A stretch of DNA of 64,000 nucleotides from Xiphias gladius. Lineage: Eukaryota; Chordata; Actinopteri; Istiophoriformes; Xiphiidae. Positions within the stretch are counted from its first letter, which is position 1, and the number at the start of each line of letters is the position of its first letter. The stretch covers positions 16,785,001 through 16,849,000 of the forward strand of contig NC_053422.1 in the NCBI RefSeq assembly GCF_016859285.1. The letters are read 5' to 3'. Positions 52,765 through 60,817 of the stretch are shown in pieces. The notes beneath the pieces are model-generated. The model was not told the DNA's origin and searched no databases. It saw nothing but the letters and a program-made list of their open reading frames with translations. The translations under genes were made by a program, and so were the position numbers.

Positions 52765-53669
52765 AAAGAATTGTTCAGGAATGGTTTGAGGAATAACACA
52801 AAGAGTTCGAGGTGTTGACTTGGCCTATAAATTCCCCAAATCTCAATCTGCTTTAGCATCTGTAAGATGTGCTAAAAAAACAAGATAAATCCATGGAGGC
52901 CTCTCCTCGCAACTTACAGGACTTAAAGGATCTGATGCTATTGTCTAAGATACCACAGGACACATTCAGAGGCTTTTTTGAGTCCATTCCTCAACTGGTC
53001 AGAGCTGTTTTGGCCACACGAGGGGAACCTACACAAAATAGGCAAGTGGTTTTAATGTTGTAGCTGATCTGTGTATATGTCACAATTCTCCTATGATTTT
53101 ACACCCCAAGTGCGTAAAACAACAGAAGCAACAATCCCATTCTTTTTTTCATTCCCTGCTCTTTAAAACAATAGTTTAACATTGTGGGAAATACATTCAT
53201 CAGCTTTCTTTCTGAGTGTTAGATGAGAAGATTGATACCACTCTCATGGCTATATGGTAAAAATAAAGTTACAGCAGCTGGTCAGTTTAGCTTAGCACAA
53301 AGACCGGAAACAGGGAAAAGTGCTAGCCTAGCTCTATCTAAAGCTCTATCCAAACAAAATACAAACAAGACGTAACATTTTAATTAGTGAGCTTCAGAGG
53401 TCTTGGAAAGCAGATTTTGCAGAGCCAGGCTAAGTGTTTAGAGGAGCTAGCTGTTTCCCCCTATTTCCCGTCTTTATGCTAAGCTAAGCTAACCGGCTGC
53501 TGGCTGTACCTTCATATTTATTGTACAGACTCTAGATTGGTATCCATATTCTCATTTAACTGTCTTGAAATCACATTCATGTAACAAAGCACTTAAAAAA
53601 TTGAATCTTGTATCTCAAAGAACAAACTGAGTTCTTCTCTTCCCCAATGTAGATAGTGAACAGGTAGCT

Positions 53670-53766
<97 letters not shown>

Positions 53767-56275
53767 CTCTCATCCATATAAATGCTCTGCATTCTTACTA
53801 TTGTGTAGTCATCCTATTGGAGACTTTTTGCTATAGTGAAATTCAGGCTAAGTTAGAGTTGCTTGCTGAGGTTGCATAACAGTATAAACATCAAAAATAG
53901 TCCATGAATGCCTGCCTCCCTTCTCAACCTGCCTGCTCATCAACTCTCTTATCACTTTCTTCCCAGGTGTTCCCAGATGTGACCATTCTCTTCAGTGATG
54001 TAGTGGGGTTTACTCGCATTTGCAGCCACATCACTCCAATGCAGGTGGTCTCCATGCTCAACACCATGTACACGCTGTTTGACACTCTCAGCGAGAAGCA
54101 TCGCGTCTTCAAGGTTTGTGTATATGTTTTTCCTCTGTGCAATTCACTTTATACATAAGTTCTCCTCTGGAGGAGCTGCTGTTGCTCTCCTTTCCAGGTT
54201 GAGACAATTGGAGATGCCTACATGGTGGTTGCTGGGGCTCCAGAGAAGACTAAGTACCACGCTCATAATATTTGTGACATGGCCCTAGACATGGTGCGCT
54301 CCATTGATCACTTAAAAGACCCCTCCAACGGCAACAACATACAGATTCGTGTTGGTGGGTAGAATGTGTGCGAACTTGTCAGCGTGTCTATGTTGACATT
54401 TGACTGAGTGAACTAACCTGTTGTCCTGGTTGCAGGGATCCACTCTGGCATGGTTGTGGCAGGCGTGGTGGGACATAAGATGCCACGTTACGGTCTGCAT
54501 GGTGACACAGTCCACACTGCATCTGCCATGGAGAGCAATGGCAAGGTACGGAAAAGTAATGAGTGAAAGGACAATGATAACTCATGGGAGGAAAAAAACA
54601 CTAAGAACAGCAAGGAGAAACTGAGTCAGAATGTCTACATGTAATTAATGAAGTGATGGACCAGTTTTGTGTGACTTTGTTGTGATTGGTCATTCTCTGT
54701 CTCAATCAGGAGATGCACATACAGCTCAGCAGTGCCACCTATGAGCACCTGAAAGGAAGTCACTTCATTTTCGAAAGGAGGGGCATCATTACCATCAAGG
54801 TCAAGGGTCAAAACTGTCACCATAGCAACTATACCCACCACATTAATTGCATTTACTCAGTCATTTTAACAGCATGTTATCATTTGCTGTAGAATGTACG
54901 AGAAACGCACAGTTCAGTTCAATTCAGTTCAGGGAACTTTTATTTATCCAACATGGAACAATTAAACTATATACAGCAAGGAAGACACAAACAGATGTGT
55001 TAAAGATGCTTAAATAAAGTATAAAGTGCACGTCTCCACTCAAAAGTAAATACATCTTATCTCCACACTGTGCACAACCTACATGGGACCCAGAATTTAG
55101 GCAGTAAAGTTTTAATGGAAGATTTGCTTATCAGCAATCAGGCATAATAAACATTTCTGAGTGTAAAAAATATAAAATAAAAATTCACAATGTTTTGGCT
55201 CTGGGAAGTCAGCACACTTAGTATTCAGAGCTGGTAATTGCAGCTTGCTAGTTGATTTTTCAGTCTATATTATTAGTGGGTCTGACTTTGAGGCTGTACA
55301 TTTAGCGATAATTCCAGCAAAGTGACTCCCAAAGGTTTCTGAGGCAGCTGATTACAGGTGCCAATCTCAAGATACCATCAGTGACTTGAATTTGACTATT
55401 GAAAATCTGCTGGCTTCCATTTTGCCCCCGTCCATAAAGGAAATTGTCCCTATGAGTGTACAGTATGTCTTTGAATATTTTTGCATCTTTTGTGCAAACC
55501 TAAATCTCTATTTTACTTTTTTCTTCTCTTCCTCCATTTTTAGGGGAATGTTGAAATTGAGACTTACTGGCTGAAAGGAAAGAGGGACAAGGACGGGAAT
55601 GCTCAGGCAGCGTGTCCTCAGTTTGAGACTCAGACCATCAGCAAGGCCATCAGCAAGGCCACCATCTCAGGCCCAGAGGCCACAGGGGATGAGGAGGGAC
55701 TGGTAAAAATTCAGCTAAGACATGCTTGAATGGTGTACACTCTCATTTACTTTACTGCCACCGTCATCATCTCTGATTTCTCGAGTCTCCTTCTGTCTTT
55801 GCCCCCAGGTTTTTCCTCTGGTGGCAGGGGAGGACGAGGATGATGTCAAATCTATTCGCTCTCATCGTATCAAGATGGAGATTTCAGGCCATTCTCTGGA
55901 GGAGTCGATGGAGGAGTGCCGGGTAGAGGAGATGTCTGTTCATAAAGTGAGAGAGAATATCTAGTGCTTGGATTTCTAAATTGCTGGACTTTTTAATGAC
56001 TGATTTAACCTCAAATTCTTCTTTTTGATGATTCATTTGCCTGGGTTATTACTAGCTGTTAGTCTTGTTTTACACCTACTGTTTTGTTTTTGGTGTGATA
56101 AAATGAACTGTTCCCTCCCCAGTCCCACTATAAGGATGCTTTGCAGGACGGCCTCCAAGACTCTCACCTGGAACTGGATTCACCAGAGTCTGACGGCAGA
56201 GACTCCATCATGGAGTCCCGTGACAGCTCCTGTGACTCCCACTGCTCCAAGAGTGCCATGTGCTCCGTGTCATGA
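46768..56275 (+). CDS. Atypical soluble guanylate cyclase, Gyc-88E-like (H-NOX and cyclase)
   Basis: Predicted haem-based gas-sensing guanylate cyclase in the cytosol. Eighteen exons join in phase into 766 aa: 46768-46887, 47097-47237, 47924-48063, 48233-48367, 49245-49368, 49469-49588, 49742-49826, 50061-50147, 50804-50921, 51473-51602, 51798-51944, 53967-54113, 54198-54354, 54436-54545, 54710-54799, 55544-55702, 55809-55946 and 56123-56275. The order is H-NOX (1-185), H-NOX-associated domain (about 205-400), coiled coil (400-440), cyclase (450-630) and an acidic Ser-rich tail. The haem ligand is His104 (NLHEYL), and Y133-x-S135-x-R137 is present. Metal Asp460 (LFSDVVGF), Asp504 and Glu500 (VETIGDAY) are kept. 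The Cys, Asn and Arg positions hold Gly570, His577 and Ala581. Words such as [20 protein letters not shown] and [17 protein letters not shown] match Drosophila Gyc-88E more closely than mammalian beta subunits. It lies head to head with myoz3. Confidence 0.9.
47388..47440. repeat. (AT)n microsatellite in a cyclase intron
   Basis: About 26 perfect AT units in the intron between exons 2 and 3. The rest of that intron (47238-47923) is AT-rich, with no gene. Confidence 0.95.
48370..48460. repeat. (CA)n microsatellite directly after the exon 4 donor
   Basis: About 40 CA units that begin three bases after the end of exon 4, so the donor itself is GTACAC running into the repeat. Confidence 0.95.
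48478..49205. mobile_element. Dispersed repeat of the GTGGTGGAAA / ACTCAAGTA type, copy 2, with a nested insertion
   Basis: It starts CTGGTGGAAAGTAAATAAGT, then CATTTACTCAAGTACT. The right end has ACTGATAATACTTCTGTACT and TTTTACTTAAGGATCTGAAA. It is related to 34213-34720. The middle (about 48711-48950) reads CCAGTGGTTACAATCCTTTT and GGCTTGTGACC, typical of a different fish repeat, so one element appears to be nested in another. It fills most of the intron between cyclase exons 4 and 5. Confidence 0.55.
50284..50662. mobile_element. MITE with long terminal inverted repeats, copy 1 (cyclase intron 8)
   Basis: The left end AAAGGAATAGTTTGACATTT (continuing TGGGAAATATGC) and the reverse complement of the right end differ at one position over 32 bp. 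The interior of about 315 bp is non-coding. A second, more degraded copy lies at 53163-53571 in the same gene. This is a common foldback-type fish repeat. Confidence 0.8.
50927..50994. repeat. (CA)n microsatellite directly after the exon 9 donor
   Basis: About 33 CA units starting within the first bases of the intron (donor GTAAGGACACAC). The rest of that intron to 51472 shows nothing recognisable. Confidence 0.95.
51976..53073 (+). mobile_element. Decayed Tc1-like DNA transposon in cyclase intron 11
   Basis: About 1.1 kb with inverted ends (CAGTGATCAACCACAATGTT at the left, an imperfect complement ending GATCTGTG at the right) and TA on both sides, the Tc1/mariner target duplication. The interior keeps transposase traces: a helix-turn-helix-like start, then [14 protein letters not shown] around 52700-52740 and, out of frame, a segment resembling LTWPxNSPxLN near 52815-52850. 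A pure A run of 27 at 52741-52767 interrupts the DDE region, and stops and frameshifts occur throughout, so it is inactive. It has the same orientation as the host gene. Confidence 0.85.
52741..52767. repeat. Poly-A tract inside the Tc1-like element
   Basis: An uninterrupted A run in the middle of the transposase remnant. It looks like a local expansion or a later insertion, as Tc1 elements do not normally carry one there. Confidence 0.9.
53163..53571. mobile_element. MITE with long terminal inverted repeats, copy 2 (cyclase intron 11)
   Basis: The left side has ATAGTTTAACATTGTGGGAA, then GATGAGAAGATTGATACCAC, then TTAGCTTAGCACAAAGACCG. The right side carries the complementary words GTCTTTATGCTAAGCTAAGC and TTGGTATCCATATTCTCATT. 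The body therefore folds back on itself over more than 100 bp, with the outermost right end missing. It is related to 50284-50662. Confidence 0.7.
53669..53762. repeat. (CA)n microsatellite in cyclase intron 11
   Basis: About 45 CA units followed by a short CT tract. Together with the Tc1 element and the MITE it makes up most of this 2-kb intron. Confidence 0.97.
54800..55543 (+). other. Cyclase intron 15
   Basis: It starts GTCAAG directly after the codon for Lys617. The joined exon gives [11 protein letters not shown], whose spacing fits the cyclase family; keeping two more codons would not. The intron holds a short ATTCAGTTCAGG-type repeat near 54915, but no gene. Confidence 0.65.
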
Positions 56276-56734
56276 ATAACGGCGCCCAAGCAGACGCTAG
56301 CCGACGATATAGCCAGTAATATATTTGACTGTTTCTAAGCGCTTAATGTATAACTGACTCAAAGCACTGAATGTTAGGCCCAATGCCAGATAGGAATGCA
56401 GTTTTTGCTGTTATTTTGCCTTTTTTGGAGGCACTCTTGTGGTGATACCATGGCAATCTCTGATGACATGTTGTTTGTACATGGACTAGACTGTAATGCA
56501 TGAAATCACTAGTGGCCTTGTGTGGTGGTACGTTGCACAGCAAAATCATCAGTGCTTATTTAGCTCTGACAATACAGAAATCAGTCACAGCCATCAGTGT
56601 TAATTTTACACTTTGATCATTTTGAACAGCTGCCTTAGAGCTCCATCAGCCCCATGAGAGAACAGACACTCCTCCAAATAGAATGGCACTCAGTAGAGTG
56701 CATATGTCTGCCAAGGCAATGTTAAGGAAAGTGA

Positions 56735-56895
56735 TCAAAAAAATTCCTGGATCCGCACCAGTTTATAATGGGTTCTTCCATGGCCCATGCCCCATCCCTG
56801 CACCAGGTTTGGTGCAAATCGGTTGAGCACTTTATGTGTAAACCTACAAACAAACAGACAAAGGTAAAACCATAACCTCCTCAGCAGAGTTAGTT
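56735..56895 (+). repeat. Dispersed repeat fragment in the cyclase 3' UTR
   Basis: Words such as CTGGATCCGCACCAG, AATGGGTTCTTCC, GGTGCAAATCGGTTGAGC and CAAACAAACAGACAAAGG, ending ATAACCTCCTCAGCAGAGTTA, follow the order of a very widespread short animal repeat. There is no second copy in the window, so the family call rests on memory. Confidence 0.45.
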
Positions 56896-57189
56896 AATAG
56901 CTCACATCAGTCATCTCAAGGCAATTTACACTAAAAAGTCAACACTGAAAAATGTGTTATGTGTACCCATTGTGTAATATGTTTTAGTACCAAAGAGTGT
57001 TCACTGCCATGTGGTTCAGCTGGACACAAGCTCAATTATTTCCTGTACTGTTTGTTCTGCTACACCTTGTAGATTTGACATCTTGTTACATCCTGTGAGA
57101 AAAGAAATCACAGTCTCTCCTCTGTCCCTTTCCCTCATCTCTACTTCATCTTGAATGTCAGAATTCATTATTCTGTATCAGTCTTGTCA

Positions 57190-57240
57190 AATAAACAGCC
57201 ACAGCGTAATGTAAACGTTTGTCAGCTCAGTAAAAATAAA
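57190..57240 (+). promoter_or_regulatory. Candidate poly(A) signals of the cyclase (two AATAAA)
   Basis: Canonical hexamers at 57190-57195 and 57235-57240, with T/G-rich sequence (TTGGTTTGTTATTGTTTGTC) following. Confidence 0.55.
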
Positions 57241-57357
57241 GAGAGGCGACTGCTGAGCTGTCTGTGGATTGGTTTGTTATTGTTTGTCTTGCCTTTTCAC
57301 TCAAAGGCATCCGCGTTCATACTCAGATTTACATTAGCATATGTTTTACACTTTTTT

Positions 57358-57363
57358 TTTATT
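57358..57363 (-). promoter_or_regulatory. Candidate poly(A) signal for the minus-strand membrane-protein gene
   Basis: TTTATT on the plus strand, AATAAA on the minus strand, about 420 nt past the stop at 57780. If used, the two convergent transcripts end within about 120 bp of each other. Confidence 0.4.
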
Positions 57364-57779
57364 GAACACATTTCTCCATGGATATGTATATATGGATATG
57401 TTTTTATTGCGTGTCTGTGTGCTCACCTGTCATGCATGTGTACCTGCATCTTATTTAAACTCCACCTTAGTAGGAAGCCTGGTAAACAATCCTTTTATGT
57501 CCTTGTATTTAAGTTTCAAAATGAATGACAAATACATTTTTGTCATAGTGTTCCTGTTACTGCAAAAGGCAATATCAGGCATAGAGGAATATCAATTCAA
57601 ATGGGAGTTAAATCAATGTATCAAAGCTCATGCTTTGATTTAAGCAATTTGTAATTACAATCTGCTACTCAGTACTGCAACACACATCCATACACACCAC
57701 TTAACTGAGAACAGCATAATCCTAACATAAATACATTGATAGACAATTAAATATCAGTTATCCTGGGTCAGTGTCCCAG

Positions 57780-58124
57780 TCAGACAATGTTCCCCACTGA
57801 CTGGATATCAGATGAACTGCACTTATAGGTGGTGTCCTCACGATCTAGGCTGCATCCGTTGGCTCTGTGTGAGTCTTTAGGGGATGAACCGATGGAGCAG
57901 TGGAAGCAGAATGCATATAAGAAGGCCAGCAGGAGCAGTAAGCAGACCACAAAAAAAATAACAATGATCAGGATCGTGTGCACTTGCATGTGCAACTCCT
58001 GCCATGGGAGCAATGTGGTGGTGGTCAGGAGACTTGGGGTCAACGCGGTAGCATTGAAACTGGACTGTGGAGTCACTGAGGGCAACTGTGGCTTCATAGA
58101 GGCCAGATGGGTGACGTCCGGCAT
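57780..58124 (-). CDS. Uncharacterised small single-pass membrane protein (114 aa)
   Basis: I do not recognise the family. The 114-residue frame starts at a true ATG (58124) and ends TGA at 57780. It has a Ser/Thr/Pro-rich N-terminal part with one N-glycosylation sequon (Asn24-Ala-Thr). One very hydrophobic helix spans about residues 49-75 (HTILIIVIFFVVCLLLLLAF), followed by Cys residues at 73, 76, 91 and 102 and a polar tail. No cleavable signal peptide is seen, so a type III topology (N-terminus outside) is likely. The frame stays open upstream of the ATG to an acceptor-like site (CTTTCTGCTTAAG) near 58178. A possible leader exon ends with donor CATTCCAG-GTAAG at 58502 but supplies no in-frame ATG. 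It is convergent with the cyclase gene. Confidence 0.6.
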   Translation of the reverse strand: MPDVTHLASMKPQLPSVTPQSSFNATALTPSLLTTTTLLPWQELHMQVHTILIIVIFFVVCLLLLLAFLYAFCFHCSIGSSPKDSHRANGCSLDREDTTYKCSSSDIQSVGNIV

Positions 58125-58501
58125 GATGGGAGGATATGTGGCCTTTGTGGTTTGTGGATTCTTTGTTGCAGCCTTAAGCAGAAAGACATCTTTTAGTTTG
58201 GTTTACCACATGCACAGATGAACATTCACATTAGTACAGTAGTAATATTAAGATACTAATTCAAGTGGAGCTCTAAAGCAAGTTAATCATGTCTAATGAT
58301 AAATCAACCTGTTTGAAACAATGACCACAAATAGCATAAAACAATGATTTTGTATCGTATTTAACACAATACTTTTTTTTGTGCAATGTTGAGCTTGTTA
58401 ACAATTCAGCATTAATTTCAGCTACAAAATTCCATGGACTACTGTATATTTATAAGGAAACAAGCACAGTCTTTTGTCTGTTGTCTGTCTTTTGTTCTTA
58501 C

Positions 58502-58700
58502 CTGGAATGTGTTGGTGCAGTGTCTTTTGATGAGCACAGCTTAGGGAAACGAAAGAAATGGAGGACCAGAGAGGGAGGACTCGATTGAAGAAGAGCGGTG
58601 GCTGGTGGACCACGAATAACAGGGAGGGGTTGCCATGGCAACTCTTGATGAGGGGCCACTAGCATGGAAGTGACATCATATCCCCTCAACAATGTGTTTT
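58502..58700 (-). other. Possible 5' non-coding exon of the small membrane-protein gene
   Basis: On the minus strand ACATTCCAG is followed by GTAAGAAC, a good donor, about 320 bp upstream of the acceptor-like site near 58178. Its reading frames do not continue in phase into the downstream frame with an ATG, so it is taken as leader sequence. The 5' limit is arbitrary. Confidence 0.35.
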
Positions 58701-60379
58701 CAAGTATACAAATGGATGTAATAGGAGATCTTAATCAGGCGGATGTGTACTGAGTTGAAATATGTACAGAGCTAAAACTACAATATGCATGGCTGAACCA
58801 CCTGTAGCCTATGGACTCTACAAAAAATTGATTTAGGCCTACAATTTACTGGTATTCTTCTGAAACTGGGCAGGAATAAAATTATCCGCCCAATTAAACA
58901 TGAGTTTTGGGACAGGAAATGAAATCGGGGAAATTAAATTGTGCCAAATCAAGAACAGAGCCTCCTCATCAGCCCTGAGATTGATCAGGCTCTCCAATGC
59001 TGCCACCTGTTGGTCAGAGAAGCAACATTGAACAACACACTGCAAAGTGCAAACTCATCTTGTCACCAGCCCAGCTCCTGTGCTGTCTTGTCTTTTTTAA
59101 ACAGCCATAATGATCCTTTAGTACAAGGTGTAACTAGTCCCACACCCCTGCTGTGCTCCCTAAACAGGAGTTAATGCCTAATAAAGGTTTTAGGACTTGC
59201 TCCACATTTAATCTCCCTGGAGATGACTCAATTATTCTACCAATATTCAGTCATTTTGTTAACAATAAGCAAGTAAACCAGAAAGCTGTCTTTTTTTCAA
59301 AACCACTCATAAATACCAGACAAGAGAAAATAAGGAAATATTCGTTAAAGTAATTTCATGTAGAGGAGGGCACAGAACAAAGCCTGCCAGCTGATGGGAC
59401 TTTAGAGTGCTTTCAGATGGTTAATTACAGCCGCAGACAATATAAACAAAAGATCCATTAAATCCAGCTGCAGCTGTGTAGAGCTAAAATGGCTGAATGG
59501 AGGATTTAGCCTACATCAAGGTCAGTCTAAAGGACAAGTATGTGAAGAAAGACCACAGGGCTGTGTGGGCCTTCAAACCTTCGGGGGAGTGGCGGTGGGT
59601 TGGGGGGGTGGGGGTGGTAGTTTTGGGAAAGATGAACCGCATGTGGGTAAAGACTGAGGAAGTGTTTTGAAATCAATGGGCTGAACAATGTGTTTTGTGG
59701 ATCTTAGAGCGGAAAGATTTTACCTCAGAGTTGCTCCCGCAAAGAAGACTATTTGTATTTCAGCTTGGAGAACAGACAGTTTTCCCAGCTGGACATGACA
59801 GGTGTAATATGGCCAAGTACGTCTGTGAAAAGGCTTCCAGACAAGCTCTAACAGCAGACGTACACATATACATTACTGCGAGAGAGACGTCATGCCCGGT
59901 AATAGTCCCAGTTTTAACATATAAAACAAATATTATGAGAAAAATTGTCATTGCTGAAAATTAGGCAGACTCTCTGCGTGTAATTTCCTGCACTGTTTGT
60001 TGTGCTCTGCCTTGCAGTTTTGATACTTTGTTCTGCCATATGAGTGCATAATTGTAGACTCTCTTCTCTCTTAATCTTGCTTTTCAACTAGTCTCTCTCT
60101 CACCATACAATATAAGAGCTTGTCATCGTGGTGTGGAAATAAAGCAAGATGACAGCTGAGCAACAGCGGATCAGCTTGTAATTGTTCCTCAAGTCAGTCA
60201 CGGAAGCACTGGCATTTACAGACACAGTCATGTGTTTTCTGTTTTTCAATGACAGTTTTTAAAACTATTGCTCAACCATTAATATGTCTGCTCTTATTTT
60301 TTTGTTGTGTATGTTTTTATGTATGCATGCCTGGAGAATGTGATTACAAGAAACCAAAATAGCAGAAATTACTAATTAT
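58701..60379. other. Intergenic region between the membrane-protein gene and arl3
   Basis: About 1.7 kb with a G-run near 59580-59625. No exon chain, RNA gene or clear repeat is recognised. The 89-aa plus-strand frame at 59695-59964 has no similarity I can name and no exon context. Confidence 0.5.
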
Positions 60380-60385
60380 TTTATT
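60380..60385 (-). promoter_or_regulatory. Candidate poly(A) signal of arl3
   Basis: TTTATT on the plus strand reads AATAAA on the minus strand, about 435 nt beyond the arl3 stop codon. Confidence 0.5.
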
Positions 60386-60817
60386 GTCAAAAATCTCAAA
60401 ACACATACTTTACACTCACACTGAACTGGTGTCTATGTAACTGACAAACCCCAACAGTTCTACATGGCTACACACTCAGCTTGGTTTTTTTCAGTATTTA
60501 AGAGAGCACACAGATTCACCAGACAAGGATCCTTGGGATAAGGGGAACAAAAACATACATTTTTAGGGTACAACAATTCTTAATAAGTTTTTAATTCACT
60601 TATTGTAGCTAAAAAATTTAGATTTAAATTAGCTACATTTTTGCAAAATTTTCATAAAAATGACATAAATTGTAAAAACAAAATTATTTTTCAAATCCGT
60701 GACGGGAGTAGGATCTTTCATAGGTGACGTTTGGATATTAAATGAAGTGAAACATTTTTTTAAATCCCTTATGAGATGCTGGTTCTCAGTTTGACTCTGT
60801 TCAGTGTTGACACTGGT

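Larger units (their letters stand above)
56276..57260 (+). other. 3' UTR of the atypical cyclase
   Basis: It follows the TGA at 56273-56275. Candidate poly(A) signals AATAAA lie at 57190-57195 and 57235-57240. A dispersed repeat fragment (see 56735-56895) is embedded. Confidence 0.55.

Noticed and set aside
52436..53063. Possible intact transposase gene
   Set aside because: Frames are broken by stops, shifts and an A run; only a remnant of a Tc1-like element.
46768..56275. Calling the cyclase a plain beta2 subunit (GUCY1B2) or a pseudogene
   Set aside because: Haem and cyclase domain wording fits Gyc-88E better than remembered rat beta2, and 18 exons are open with correct phases, so active-site changes are not due to general decay.
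57151..57528. A 125-codon plus-strand open frame after the cyclase gene
   Set aside because: It covers the cyclase 3' UTR end and the convergent 3' region. Its hydrophobic look comes from T-rich sequence.
58498..58692. Minus-strand frame upstream of the small membrane protein as an N-terminal coding exon
   Set aside because: It has no ATG start, and joining at the donor puts the next exon in a frame that soon stops. Kept only as a possible leader exon.
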